Source: an uncultured Oribacterium sp. (GTDB lineage: Bacteria; Bacillota; Clostridia; Lachnospirales; Lachnospiraceae). From it: a stretch of 64,000 bases of DNA. Position numbers and translations under genes: made by a program. Where the stretch lies: positions 1-64,000 of the forward strand of contig CAMKKZ010000010.1 of the NCBI GenBank assembly GCA_946413525.1, written 5' to 3'. Shown here in pieces: positions 23,441-33,045 of this stretch (positions are counted from its first letter, which is position 1; every line of letters starts with the position of its first letter). A model generated the notes under the pieces. It had not been told where the DNA came from and searched no databases. It saw only the letters and a list, made by a program, of their open reading frames with translations.

Positions 23441-25018
23441 TTATTCCTTCGTAAATCTCTCTATCCTGCATTCGTGGGTCTTGTCCTTTTCGTCATAATT
23501 TACACCCACAAATATCAGACCTCCCTCATAGTCCTTCAGGGAGGCGAAATACTTCTTCTCCTTTATCTGATTGAGGGCACTTGCGGCGCACTTATTATGT
23601 TTAAGCTCTATGATCATGGCAGGAAGATCCGGTACATACGGTATAAATACCACATCCGCAAAGCCCTTGCCCGTAGTCATCTCCTTTATGACGGTATATT
23701 TATTCAGCGCGTAGATGTATGCCAGATATATCGCGCTCTGAAGGGCATCCTCGTTGTTATAGCTCCTGTTGCTGGTCACATGGATATGGCTTTCATCAAG
23801 GGCACGCTCTACCGCCTCTTCATCTCCTTTTATGGTCGCCTTTAGCAGCTCCTTTGAGGCACGCAGTATCCTGTCCGTGATCTCCTGGTCACTCATGACT
23901 GCCACCGCATTTGCCCATTCCTTACTTATCTCAAGGTTCGGTATACGGCAGCTCTCCTCTTCCTCGTCGTACGCAAGATAGCCGATATGTATCAGATATG
24001 TCAGTGCATCATCAAGAGTCGCAAAGCAATCCATTGTATTCAGATATTGTGATACATTTACCGGGACTTCTTCTCCTGCAAGCATCCGTATCACTGCATC
24101 CTTTGATCCCTTATAGTTTTCCTCCAGTCTGTCGTTTATCACCCGGTATGAGGAAGTCTTCCCCCAATGATTGGAAAACTTCTTATCCAGCATGCTTTTT
24201 ACCACCGACTCGGGATTGTATATATCATATCCGTTCTGGTAATAGCCGTCATACCAGCGGCGGCATTCCTCATAATCCATTCCCCACTCCTTACAGAGCG
24301 CCTTTACCTCCTCCGGAATGAAACCCACAAATTCAGTAAGCTCCTTTGCGTCAAGGATGGTGTACTCCTCAAAATTGTTGAGCTTTGACTGTATCTTGTC
24401 CCTGACTATGGGAAGTATCCCGGTAAGATAAGCCAGTGATATTGCCGGCCGCAGCGTCGCGCTCTTGAACAGCCCGTTTAAGAAGCTTAAAAATTCATCA
24501 AACAGTTCCTGCGGCACCTGCTCACGGACAAGGACGTCATATTCGTCGATGATGATGATAAAGGTCTGTCCGGTTTTTTCATATATCCGCAGTATGCATT
24601 TGGCAATTGAATCGTTTCTGAAAAAAGAAATATCCGGAAAATGTTCTGTCAGCTCTCCTTTTATATCTCTTTTCAATTCCTTTAAAAAATCTCTTCTGAT
24701 TTCAGTATTCTGATACTCGCTGTTAAGATCGATCTTTATCACATTGTATTTATTCAGCTTATCCTCATATCCCTCTGCCCCGGATATCTTGAGACCTTCA
24801 AAGAGATCATGGGAATCACAGCCCTTTGAATAATAGGCTGATATCATCTCACTTGCTATCGTTTTCCCAAAGCGCCTGGGTCTTGAGATACAGACATACT
24901 TATTATCCCTGTCTATATAGTCATTTAAGTTTTTTATCATCATAGTCTTATCGACATAGATCGGCGCTTTCAGTATCGATCTGAAATTCTCATTTCCAGG
25001 ATTTAAATATATTCCCAT
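23441..25018 (-). CDS. AAA-ATPase-like / PD-(D/E)XK nuclease-superfamily protein
   Basis: A 525-residue protein of the large Firmicute and Bacteroidetes family with an AAA-ATPase-like N-terminal half and a PD-(D/E)XK C-terminal half. Visible: the family start GIYLNPGNENF, IYVDKTMMI, Walker A-like SRPRRFGKTIA, Walker B FIIIIDEYD, and near the C-terminus GFADVVFIPY ... AMIIELKHNK, which supplies the D-x(n)-E-x-K nuclease core. Function in this family is unknown; copies are often multiple and mobile. I place the start at 25018, where GGAGG lies nine bases upstream and the protein begins as its homologues do; the frame remains open to 25324. A damaged paralogue is at 37244. Confidence 0.85.
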   Translation of the reverse strand: MGIYLNPGNENFRSILKAPIYVDKTMMIKNLNDYIDRDNKYVCISRPRRFGKTIASEMISAYYSKGCDSHDLFEGLKISGAEGYEDKLNKYNVIKIDLNSEYQNTEIRRDFLKELKRDIKGELTEHFPDISFFRNDSIAKCILRIYEKTGQTFIIIIDEYDVLVREQVPQELFDEFLSFLNGLFKSATLRPAISLAYLTGILPIVRDKIQSKLNNFEEYTILDAKELTEFVGFIPEEVKALCKEWGMDYEECRRWYDGYYQNGYDIYNPESVVKSMLDKKFSNHWGKTSSYRVINDRLEENYKGSKDAVIRMLAGEEVPVNVSQYLNTMDCFATLDDALTYLIHIGYLAYDEEEESCRIPNLEISKEWANAVAVMSDQEITDRILRASKELLKATIKGDEEAVERALDESHIHVTSNRSYNNEDALQSAIYLAYIYALNKYTVIKEMTTGKGFADVVFIPYVPDLPAMIIELKHNKCAASALNQIKEKKYFASLKDYEGGLIFVGVNYDEKDKTHECRIERFTKE

Positions 25019-25401
25019 GACGGCATACCTCCAAAGCGCCCTCATTGTACCAAAAACAGGCGGCTTTCTCAAGCCGCCTGCCCCATACATACTGCCCGAA
25101 ATGTCAAAGACAGGATCCTCCCCGGCATCTCCTGAGAATTCCTCGTAAAGAAACGCTTCGCCCTCCTCCACTGTTCCAAATTCATCCGCTTCCCCGCCAT
25201 TCTCTTCGCCAACCGCGGTATCACCTTCTGAAATATTGTAATCCTCAGCAGAGCTTTCATTGGCTGCTTCTTCTGATATCGCGTCATCGAAAGGAACGTC
25301 ATTCCTTATCCTCCCGAATAACAAATACCAAAAAACTCTTACTACTCACATCTTCACATTGTTGCTTTGCTATCACTTTCCCCGCGTTCCGCTGTACTAT
25401 C
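25019..25401 (-). other. Gap with an acidic in-frame extension of uncertain status
   Basis: The frame of the gene at 23441 continues upstream to 25324 as a highly acidic, low-complexity stretch (EEAANESSAEDYN, GEENGGEADEFG). A second frame on the same strand opens with GGGAGG and ATG at 25302 and runs 77 codons with basic composition. Neither is recognisable. The acidic frame may be the remnant tail of another gene. Confidence 0.3.
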
Positions 25402-27435
25402 TTATTGCCCCCTTTCGGAAATGTGCGCATGAATCGTCTGCACCAGGCTGTCTATGTCAAAGGGCTTCGCCACATGGGAATTCATCCCCGCCTCCATGCT
25501 CATCTTCCGGTCTTCATCCCGGGCATTGGCGGAAAGGGCAATGATCGGGAGGTCGGCCGTATCCTCCCTTCCCAGGGCCCGTATCCTTCTTGCAGCCTCG
25601 TAACCGTTCATGACCGGCATCTGTATATCCATTAAAACCAGGTCAAAATATCCCGCGGGACGATGGCTGATGAGCTCCACCGCGTCGCTCCCGTCCTCCA
25701 CGGATTCCACCAGGAAGCCGGATTCCCTCAGGATATGCTCCGCCAGCATGCGGTTCATCTCAATATCCTCGACAAGGAGGATGCGGTGTTCTCCCGCTCC
25801 CCGCTGCGTCACCAGCCCGGGATCGGCAGCCACAGGACGCTCCGCCTCATCCGGATCCTTCAGCTTCAGCGGAAGGTCAATGGTGAACGTGCTTCCTTTT
25901 CCCTTGCTGCTTTTCACGGAAATGGAGCCGCCCATGATATCCAGAAGCCTCTTCGTAATGGCAAGGCCCAGGCCGGTCCCCGTAAAGCCGGTTTTTGTGG
26001 AATTCTCCTCTTTCTCGAAGGCGTCATACATCTTACGCATGAAATCTTCCGTCATGCCGATGCCATTATCCGCCACAACGAACTCAAAACGGGAATATCC
26101 CGAACCGGAAACGCCCTTCTGCCTGGCCGACACCCTTATCGTGCCGCCTTTCAAGGTGAATTTGACCGCATTGCCGATCAGATTGCTCAGAATGCGCTGG
26201 AAACGCCCCTTGTCCACATATACATCCTGCGAAGGCAGGTTCAGCTCCGTCAAAAGGTTCAGTTCCTTCTCCTCGACCGCTGGGCGGAACATGTCAAGCA
26301 CGCCCTCAATTTCCGACCGGAGATCCGCGGGTTCTGTTTTGATCTCAATCTTCCCGTAATCTATCCGGCTCATTTCGAGCATGTCATCGATCAGGGTCAT
26401 CAGCACGCGGCCGGACTCGTCCACCTTGGACAGGTAATCCTTCAGCTTTTCCGGCTCTTCAACATGCCTCTCCGCAAGACTCGTAAAGCCCATGATTGCG
26501 TTCATGGGCGTGCGGATATCATGGGAAAGATTGAAGAGGAAAGAAGATTTGATCTCATTGGAATGCTTTTCGCGTTCCAGCTCCATCTCCATGTTCAGGC
26601 GCTCCGAAAGCTCCTCCTGAACCTGGGTCGTGAGGGATGTCACGTCCCTGTAGCCAATGACGGCATGGTGCCGAAGACCGCCCTCCTTGTCGGAAGAAGG
26701 GATTTCCGTTACCGACATTTCCATGTACTTGATCCCGCCCTGCTTATTCACGCAGCGGTATTTCACGGAATAATCATGCTCTCTGGAAATCCTTTCAAGA
26801 AGCCTGTCCTCCCTGATTTCCCGGAGATAGACGGCACGGTCCTCGGGAACCACGAAGCGCTGGGCGTAGAGGGGCAGGATTTTCCGCCAGTCGGTATCCG
26901 CCGTTTCTTCGGCAAGGCTCGCGAATTCGCTTCCCTGGATCCGGTAAGGGCGCATGGTCCCCGTGTCCAGGTTCACAAGGTAGATGGACTTGAAGTCGAT
27001 GCTCAGGCCCTCGATCACCTCCAGCCGCCTCAGATTCTCCTCCCGGGCGTCGTGCACCTCGGTAATGTCCCGGATCAGCACATAATAAACATCTCCATGC
27101 CCATTGGTCTTCACCAGGCGTCCGGAATCATCGACCCAGCGGATAGTGCCGTCCTTCCGCCGGATCCTGTACTCCACATAATCCAGCATCCGGCCGCTCT
27201 CGCCGACCTGCCTCTCGATGGATTCCTCAATGCCCGCGTAATCCTCCTGATAAACCATTCCCCGGAAGGTATTCCCGGTAAGCGCCTCGAATTCCTCCCT
27301 GCTCCCGCAGCCGAAAATATCCAGCACCACGTCATTAACATACAGGATCTCCTGGCTGCCGCCGGCACGGTAAATGAAAAATCCTCCAGGCATATCCTTC
27401 CCAAATTCATCAAAGATATGTTCCTCCGTCTGCAT
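25402..27435 (-). CDS. Hybrid sensor histidine kinase (PAS-PAS-HisKA-HATPase-REC)
   Basis: A 677-residue cytoplasmic kinase without membrane segments. A PAS domain covers about 10-130 (GGFFIYRAGGSQEILYVND, RRKDGTIRWVDDSG), and a second PAS-like region 150-260. The phospho-acceptor His is in FNLSHDIRTPMNAIMGF near residue 305. The ATPase has N (NLIGNAVKF), G1 (DNGIGM) and G2 (GTGLGLAI) boxes. The C-terminal receiver (HRILLVEDIEMNR ... LVLMDIQMPVMNGYEAARRI) keeps the phospho-Asp. No output domain or separate regulator lies nearby, so the phosphorelay partner is elsewhere. The start has AGGAG six bases upstream. Confidence 0.9.
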   Translation of the reverse strand: MQTEEHIFDEFGKDMPGGFFIYRAGGSQEILYVNDVVLDIFGCGSREEFEALTGNTFRGMVYQEDYAGIEESIERQVGESGRMLDYVEYRIRRKDGTIRWVDDSGRLVKTNGHGDVYYVLIRDITEVHDAREENLRRLEVIEGLSIDFKSIYLVNLDTGTMRPYRIQGSEFASLAEETADTDWRKILPLYAQRFVVPEDRAVYLREIREDRLLERISREHDYSVKYRCVNKQGGIKYMEMSVTEIPSSDKEGGLRHHAVIGYRDVTSLTTQVQEELSERLNMEMELEREKHSNEIKSSFLFNLSHDIRTPMNAIMGFTSLAERHVEEPEKLKDYLSKVDESGRVLMTLIDDMLEMSRIDYGKIEIKTEPADLRSEIEGVLDMFRPAVEEKELNLLTELNLPSQDVYVDKGRFQRILSNLIGNAVKFTLKGGTIRVSARQKGVSGSGYSRFEFVVADNGIGMTEDFMRKMYDAFEKEENSTKTGFTGTGLGLAITKRLLDIMGGSISVKSSKGKGSTFTIDLPLKLKDPDEAERPVAADPGLVTQRGAGEHRILLVEDIEMNRMLAEHILRESGFLVESVEDGSDAVELISHRPAGYFDLVLMDIQMPVMNGYEAARRIRALGREDTADLPIIALSANARDEDRKMSMEAGMNSHVAKPFDIDSLVQTIHAHISERGQ

Positions 27436-27514
27436 ACCGCGCTCCTATCCCCGGCCGTCCCTTCCCGCGCCGGAATTTAAAAATCAATTCGGGCTTTTGT
27501 CCCTTCCATTTCCT

Positions 27515-27600
27515 TCCCAGTCAGAATGGTTTTTGCCATTCTTATTCAATGTCAACCAATGCTGTATCGCATCAGTAAGGCTTCCCTATGGGCGTCCCTT
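27515..27600 (-). repeat. Family A repeat, one copy
   Basis: CAGTCAGAATGG(5)GCCATTCTT hairpin, AATGTCAACC, then AATGCTGTATCGCATC. It lies between the two kinase genes. Confidence 0.8.
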
Positions 27601-27633
27601 TCCGGCGAACGTTCATATCCCGTGAGAGCGGAA

Positions 27634-29754
27634 TTATTTCAACAGATATTTCGCGAGCTTTGCCATCAAATCCCCAACGTCCAGGGGCTTCGCGATATGG
27701 TCGTTCATCCCGCATTTCAGAGCCCTTGCCTTATCCTCATCAAAGGCATTGGCCGTCATGGCCAGGATAGGGACAAGCTTCACGTCCTTTCGGGGCAGGT
27801 TCCTGATATTCCTCGTTGCCTCATATCCATTCATGACGGGCATCTGCACGTCCATCAGGATAATGTCATAATACCCTTCTTCGGACTGCCGCACCATTTC
27901 CACCGCGTCCGTGCCATCGGGCGCCTCTTCCACCAGAAATCCGGCTTCGGACAGGATGAAGCCCGCAAGCTGACGGTTCATGTCCACATCCTCCACGAGG
28001 AGGACCCGCTTCCCGCCGAAATCGGGGGCCGGCGCCTCCTCCCCCTCCTGTTCCTTGTTTTCCTTGCCGAAGGCTTTGGAAAGGACGCTGATCAGGTCGG
28101 AAAGAAAGAGCGGCTTCTCGCAGAACGCGGTCACCCCCGCCTCCCTCGCCTCCTTCTCCACATCCGACCAGTCGTAGGCCGTCAGGATAATGACCGGAGC
28201 CTGATCGCCCGCGATCCTGCGGATACGCTTTACGGTTTCAATACCGCCCCGTTCCGGCATCAGGAGATCGATAATGAAGAGCTGGTAAGGATCCTGGTCC
28301 GAAGCCGCCTTCTCGCTCCGGAAAATTGCGTCCCGCGCGGAAGTCGTCCATTCGCTCCGCATGCCGATGGACTTCAACATTTCCGTTACGGAATTGCAGC
28401 TTTGGAAGTCGTCATCCACGATCAGGGCCTTCATGCCCACGGCTTCCTCGAGCCGGAACTGCTTTCCGGCTTTTTCCTGGAGCCGGAATTCCACCGTCAC
28501 CACGAACTCGGATCCTTTGCCCTTCTCGCTTTGGACCCCGATGGTCCCACCCATCAAATCGACAATATTCTTCGTGATCGCCATTCCAAGGCCAGTGCCC
28601 TGTATTCCCGTCCTGGTGGATGTCTCCTCTCTGGAAAAGGCGTCAAAAATACGCTTCGTAAATTCAGGAGACATGCCCATCCCATTGTCCCGGATGCGGA
28701 ACTCATACCTGGCATAGCCTTCCCGCTCAGAAGGGAGCTGGGAGATGCGGAAGGATATTTCCCCGGTGGCGGGAGTGTACTTCACCGCGTTGGAAAGGAT
28801 ATTGATCAGCACCTGGTTCATTTTCAGCTTGTCCGCGTAAACATCTTCATCCTGGACCTGGTAGGTGTCAATAAAAAGCTTCTGCTGCTTCGCGGAGACC
28901 TGGGACTGGATAAAGCTCACCAGGCTGTGGACAAGGACGGAAAGGTTGCATTCCTGCTCCACAAGCTGCACCCGTCCGCTCTCGATGCGGCTCATATCCA
29001 ACACATCGTTGATCAGGGAAAGCAGATGGTTTCCGGAGGTCAGGATCTTCTGAAGGTAATCCCGGACAAGCCCCTGATTGTCGATATGCTTCACAGCCAG
29101 CTCGGAAAAACCGATGATCGCGTTCATGGGCGTACGGATATCATGGGACATGTTGTTCAGGAACATGGTTTTGGAACGGCTGGACTGCTGGGCCCCCTCC
29201 AGGGCCACCTCCAAAAGCCGCTGCTTTTCCGCCACCTCGGCACGGATCCGTTTCTGCTCCGTAATGTCAACAAAGACCCCGATATATTTGACAGGAGTCC
29301 CATCCGGGCGACGGGAGGGCTTTCCCGTGGCGCGGTACCATCGGTACCCCCTGTCCTTCGTCATGAGCCTGTATTCCACATCATAAATTTTCCTGCCGCT
29401 GTAGTCCCGTATGGTCTCATAATATTCCTTCAGGACATGTTCCCTGTCATTCGGATGCAGCAGGGAGGACCAGGATTCCAGGACATTCGGAAAATCCTCC
29501 TCGCCGGCATAGCCCAGCATGCGCCGGAACTCATTGCTCCAGAACACGCTGACCATGGTTCCCTGCTCATCGAAATCCATTGACCATTTCCCGGACCCCA
29601 GTACTTCATGGATAATATCATAGGACTCCGCCTCCGCCCGGAAAATCGCTATGGCTTCCTCCTTTTTTTGAAGCGCCATGGCCTGCTCACGGATCAGCTC
29701 TTTTGCTTCCTCCAGCGTATGAATATTTTCGAACGCGATATTACATATATCCAT
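27634..29754 (-). CDS. Hybrid sensor histidine kinase with two receiver domains
   Basis: A 706-residue cytoplasmic kinase. One PAS domain (about 45-170: SYDIIHEVLGSGKWSMDF, RWYRATGKPSRRPDGTPVKYI), HisKA with the His in LNNMSHDIRTPMNAIIGF, HATPase with NILSNAVKY, DNGMGM and GTGLGMAI, then two receivers. REC1 begins MKALIVDDDFQSC with Asp in FIIDLLMPERGG; REC2 begins KRVLLVEDVDMNR with Asp in IILMDVQMPVMNGYEATR. It is related to, but not a duplicate of, the next gene. I chose the ATG at 29754, six bases after GGGAGG; an ATG two codons earlier touches that site. Confidence 0.9.
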   Translation of the reverse strand: MDICNIAFENIHTLEEAKELIREQAMALQKKEEAIAIFRAEAESYDIIHEVLGSGKWSMDFDEQGTMVSVFWSNEFRRMLGYAGEEDFPNVLESWSSLLHPNDREHVLKEYYETIRDYSGRKIYDVEYRLMTKDRGYRWYRATGKPSRRPDGTPVKYIGVFVDITEQKRIRAEVAEKQRLLEVALEGAQQSSRSKTMFLNNMSHDIRTPMNAIIGFSELAVKHIDNQGLVRDYLQKILTSGNHLLSLINDVLDMSRIESGRVQLVEQECNLSVLVHSLVSFIQSQVSAKQQKLFIDTYQVQDEDVYADKLKMNQVLINILSNAVKYTPATGEISFRISQLPSEREGYARYEFRIRDNGMGMSPEFTKRIFDAFSREETSTRTGIQGTGLGMAITKNIVDLMGGTIGVQSEKGKGSEFVVTVEFRLQEKAGKQFRLEEAVGMKALIVDDDFQSCNSVTEMLKSIGMRSEWTTSARDAIFRSEKAASDQDPYQLFIIDLLMPERGGIETVKRIRRIAGDQAPVIILTAYDWSDVEKEAREAGVTAFCEKPLFLSDLISVLSKAFGKENKEQEGEEAPAPDFGGKRVLLVEDVDMNRQLAGFILSEAGFLVEEAPDGTDAVEMVRQSEEGYYDIILMDVQMPVMNGYEATRNIRNLPRKDVKLVPILAMTANAFDEDKARALKCGMNDHIAKPLDVGDLMAKLAKYLLK

Positions 29755-29764
29755 GCGCATCCTC

Positions 29765-30050
29765 CCTCTGTCAAAGTGCTTTTTGGCCACTTTAATTCCT
29801 GACAAAAATCTGGTATTACAAGCTTTACAGCTCCCCTTAATGTGCTTTTCTGTCCATTGTAATTGCCGGCAAACTGACGCGGCATCGCAGGCTCTATGGC
29901 CCTTCCATCAAAATAGTTCCGGACCATTTTCATTGCTGACATGTCAATGCGGCATCGCAGGCTCTATGGCCCTTCTGTCAAAGTAGTTCCGGGCCATTTT
30001 CATTGCTGACATGTCGATGCGATATTGCAGGCTCTATTGCTCCTCTAAAC
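29765..30050 (-). repeat. Family A repeats, four tandem degenerate copies
   Basis: Four units, the last two almost identical to each other (AAAGTAGTTCCGG / CCATTTTCATTGCTGACATGTC), the third a close variant. The array's far edge GCTCCTC encodes the Glu-Gln and stop of the HAD gene; its near edge provides the kinase ribosome site. Confidence 0.85.
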
Positions 30051-30780
30051 GGGCAACAGCCTCAGGAATCTCCCCGGCAGATTCCACCAGCACCGTAGCG
30101 CCGTATTTCTCAAGCTCCTTCCGTCCGCGAAACCCATACACGCAGCCGATGGAAGCGATGCCCGCGTTCTTTGCGGTCTCCACGTCCGTCCTGCTGTCGC
30201 CGACAAAAATGGAGGCCGAAACATCTATTCCCAGCGCCCTGCAGGCATCATGAACCACGCCGGCGTCGGGCTTGAGCGGGTGCCGGCCATCATCCGCGGA
30301 AATATAATCAAAGCTCCCTTCCGGATAAACGGCGGACAGGACTTTCCCGGCCTCCGCAAGGGACTTGTTGGTAACGCAGGCAATCTTCCGGCCCTGGGCC
30401 CGGAGGGCGGCGATGGTTTCCTTCATTAACGGATAAGCCTCTGCCCGGTACGTGCAGTTTGAAGAAAACAACTCCCTGTAGCTCTCATGCACCTCGTCCA
30501 GGCTGGCCATGACATCATCAGCCTTTTGATCCAGCTCTAATGCCGCATCGGGATCCCTGCCCTCCAGCTTCTCCGCCTTCCGATACAGCCTTTCCGCCGT
30601 TTTCTCCAGGGACTTCCTGACAAAGACCCGGGACCCGTTTCCAATAAAGAGCCGGGTATCCTCCTCCGAAATCCTGTCATAGCCAAACTTCTCCAGCACC
30701 CGGTTTATCGTATCCTGAAGACTGTAAAGCGTGTTCACCAAAGTGCCGTCAAGATCGAATAGAATTGCTTCTGCCCGCAT
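30034..30780 (-). CDS. HAD-superfamily phosphatase, phosphoglycolate phosphatase-like
   Basis: A 248-residue HAD subfamily IA protein. Motif I is FDLDGTLVNT at residues 8-17, motif II CVTNKS near 136-141, motif III K in PLKPDAGV and motif IV FVGDSRTDVETAKNAG. A helical cap lies between motifs I and II. The substrate may be phosphoglycolate or another small phosphate ester; the cap does not decide this. It lies in a tandem of genes each separated by family A repeats. Confidence 0.88.
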   Translation of the reverse strand: MRAEAILFDLDGTLVNTLYSLQDTINRVLEKFGYDRISEEDTRLFIGNGSRVFVRKSLEKTAERLYRKAEKLEGRDPDAALELDQKADDVMASLDEVHESYRELFSSNCTYRAEAYPLMKETIAALRAQGRKIACVTNKSLAEAGKVLSAVYPEGSFDYISADDGRHPLKPDAGVVHDACRALGIDVSASIFVGDSRTDVETAKNAGIASIGCVYGFRGRKELEKYGATVLVESAGEIPEAVARLEEQ

Positions 30781-30789
30781 CCTTTCCCT

Positions 30790-31085
30790 CCCCTATATCA
30801 AAGTGGTTTTTGGGCCGCTTTAATTCCTGACAAACAGATGAGATATTGCAGGCTATACGGCTCTTCTATCAGAGTGGATTTTTGCTGCTCTGTCTCAATG
30901 ACGTACCGATGCGGTATCGCATCAGCAGGTTTCTATATCAAAGTGAGTTTTTATTATTCTAACTTGATGACATATCGATGCGGTATCGCATCAGCAGGTT
31001 TCTCTATTAAACAAAGTGTTTTTTTGCCATTTTAATTGCCGACAAAATCGGTGCGCTAATGCAAAGCCCTATGGCTTCTTTATCA
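30790..31085 (-). repeat. Family A repeats, four tandem copies
   Basis: Units begin at about 30793, 30867, 30936 and 31005. Two middle units carry GATGCGGTATCGCATC, the first AACAGATGAGATATTGCAGGC and the last CGGTGCGCTAATGCAAAGC. They fill the asnA-HAD gap. Confidence 0.85.
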
Positions 31086-31092
31086 GAAATGT

Positions 31093-32100
31093 TCAGAGCA
31101 GGATAATGTTGTGCTTCGCGCATTCCTCAACCATGTCCAAGGGCCAGATTGACGCCTGCACCTCCCCGATATGCGCCCGGTCCAGAAGGAGCATGCAGAG
31201 CCGGCTCTGGCCGATGCCGCCCCCGATCGTGTACGGGAGCTCCCCATTCAGAAGCATCCTGTGGTAAGGGAGCGACGCCCTTTCCTCACATCCCGCCTTC
31301 GCAAGCTGCTCCCGCAGGGACTGCTCCGAAACCCGGATCCCCATGGAGGAGATTTCCAGCGCGCAGTTCAGCGTATCAAACCAGAAAAGAATGTCCCCGT
31401 TCAGGCTCCAGTCGTCATAGTCCGGCGCCCTCCCATCATGCGGCTTCCCATCGCTCAGCTTGTCGCCTATCCTTTTGATGAAAACGCAGCCATGCTCCTT
31501 CGTGATCCTGTTTTCCCTTTCCTTCGCGCCCAGTCCGGGATACATTTGAAGAAGCTCCTCGGAATCGATGAAAAATATGTCGTCCGGCAGCCTCTTCACG
31601 GCCTTCGGAAACTTGTACCATACCTCATGCTCCATATGCTTGATAATGCGGAAAATCATCCGTACCGTGCCCTCCAGCGTAGTCATGGTCCGGTCCTCCT
31701 TATTGATGACCATTTCCCAGTCCCACTGGTCCACATAGGCGCTGTGCAGATTGTCCAGGACCTCGTCCCGGCGGATGGCGTTCATATTGGTATAAAGCCC
31801 CTCGCCCGGACGGAAGCCATAGCGCTTCAGGGCAAGCCGCTTCCACTTCGCCAGGGACTGCACGACCTCGATCGTCTCCTCCGGCTCCCAGGGCAGGTCA
31901 AAGCTCACCGGGCGCTCAACGCCGTTCAGATTGTCATTCAGGCCGGAGCTCTTTTCCACGAAAAGCGGCGCGGAAATCCTCGACAAATTCATTTCCCTGC
32001 CAAATTCCTTCTGGAACACATCCCTTATGTACTTAATTGCTTCCTGGGTTTCCCGTACTGAAAGCCTGGGGTCATAATTTTCCGGAATCACAAGTGCCAT
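31093..32100 (-). CDS. asnA: Aspartate-ammonia ligase (asparagine synthetase A)
   Basis: AsnA makes asparagine from aspartate, ammonia and ATP; its fold is that of class II aminoacyl-tRNA synthetases. The 335-residue protein contains [24 protein letters not shown], the [12 protein letters not shown] motif, [23 protein letters not shown] and the C-terminal [14 protein letters not shown], all family hallmarks, at normal length. Ends with LL* about 10 bases from the family A array. Confidence 0.96.
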   Translation of the reverse strand: MALVIPENYDPRLSVRETQEAIKYIRDVFQKEFGREMNLSRISAPLFVEKSSGLNDNLNGVERPVSFDLPWEPEETIEVVQSLAKWKRLALKRYGFRPGEGLYTNMNAIRRDEVLDNLHSAYVDQWDWEMVINKEDRTMTTLEGTVRMIFRIIKHMEHEVWYKFPKAVKRLPDDIFFIDSEELLQMYPGLGAKERENRITKEHGCVFIKRIGDKLSDGKPHDGRAPDYDDWSLNGDILFWFDTLNCALEISSMGIRVSEQSLREQLAKAGCEERASLPYHRMLLNGELPYTIGGGIGQSRLCMLLLDRAHIGEVQASIWPLDMVEECAKHNIILL

Positions 32101-32289
32101 TTTCTTTCTACTTCCTTTCTTTCTCTTCTTTTTTCAGATTCTTCAGACCAATTCATATATGATTCGCCAGTCAAAAGTCCTTTGCTATACCATATCCACT
32201 TGTTAAAACCATGAGATAAATACTTTATACTGTATGCATCGAGATTTTTGACCGATGAATCATATATATCCAGTTTCTATAGAAATCCT
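32101..32289 (-). other. AT-rich leader of asnA
   Basis: No gene or family A copy. Immediately before the ATG, the minus strand is purine-rich (GAAAGGAAGTAGAAAG), providing the ribosome site. Several TATA-like hexamers occur at 32195-32260, but no box pair with good spacing could be settled. Confidence 0.4.
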
Positions 32290-32357
32290 GCCCGCACCCT
32301 ATTCGATTTCCATGTACTTTTCTGCCCGCACCCTATTCGATTTCCATGTACTTTTCC
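32290..32357. repeat. 34-bp tandem direct duplication
   Basis: GCCCGCACCCTATTCGATTT and the following 14 bases occur twice in a row, differing at the last base. The inner copy encodes the end of the hypothetical protein at 32333 (KYMEIE), so its 3' end has been duplicated beyond the stop. Confidence 0.9.
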
Positions 32358-32776
32358 GCCCTCTCCCGGTCCCCGATATCCATAAAATAGGCGTAAAGGA
32401 ATTCCCTCTGCCTCTTTGTCAGTGGAACGATGTGCGTGGCGACGGGACGGAACCTTCCCGGGTCATGGATCAGGCAGAATCCTCTCTGGGCCAGATAATC
32501 GCGGGCGTTGATGGCGCTGCGGCTGTAAAAGTCCCGCCCCCAGCCCCGGTCCTCCAGAATACGCAGGGCCTCCGAAGTGTGCGTCCCCCAGTCCGATGGG
32601 CTGAACTGCCCGTCCGGGGAAAGCCATCCAAGGCGCTGCTCCTTCCCGTTTCCATTTATTTCATTTCTATTCCTTAATTCATTTCCATCCCTATTTTCAT
32701 TCCCATTTTCACTCCCATTCCGGATTTCATATCCGTTCAGCTTGCCAAATCCGTATCCGTCCTCGTCCAAATACAT
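32333..32776 (-). CDS. Hypothetical protein with Asn/Glu-rich linker
   Basis: A 147-residue soluble protein. Residues 1-15 (MYLDEDGYGFGKLNG) are followed by a low-complexity Asn/Gly/Glu/Arg run (about 16-45), then a compact domain: LGWLSPDGQFSPSDWGTHTS, ARDYLAQRGFCLIHDPGR, LTKRQREFLYAYFMDIGD, RAEKYMEIE. This last domain recurs in small Lachnospiraceae proteins of unknown function, as far as I recall. No catalytic motif is apparent. Codon quality and the ribosome-site-like GGGAGGGAGGC before the ATG support it as real. Confidence 0.65.
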   Translation of the reverse strand: MYLDEDGYGFGKLNGYEIRNGSENGNENRDGNELRNRNEINGNGKEQRLGWLSPDGQFSPSDWGTHTSEALRILEDRGWGRDFYSRSAINARDYLAQRGFCLIHDPGRFRPVATHIVPLTKRQREFLYAYFMDIGDRERAEKYMEIE

Positions 32777-32844
32777 GGGCTTGCCTCCCTCCCAATATCT
32801 GTATCCTATTCACGGTATAATAAATCTGCCCGCGATAATAATGG

Positions 32845-33045
32845 ATTCCTGACTACTTTGAATTCTGACATGGCGAAGCGTCCGCAGGGAAAAGCAGTTC
32901 TTTATATTTGAGTGGTTAATTGCCGCTCTGAGTTCTCTTATGGCGAACCGCCTGCGGGACAAATCGGCTCTTCTATTAGACAGAGTAGTGTTTGACATTC
33001 TGAATTCTGACAAAATGAAGAGGCCACGCGTCAAACCGGCTCTTC
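32845..33045 (-). repeat. Family A repeats, three degenerate copies
   Basis: Units of the CGAACCGCCTGCGGG subtype. The far edge, GAAGAGCCGGTTTG on the minus strand, encodes the last four residues (EEPV) and the TGA stop of pgeF. Confidence 0.8.

Noticed and set aside
25663..29583. Very long plus-strand frames opposite the two histidine kinases
   Set aside because: Antisense shadows; every kinase motif is on the minus strand with good ribosome sites.
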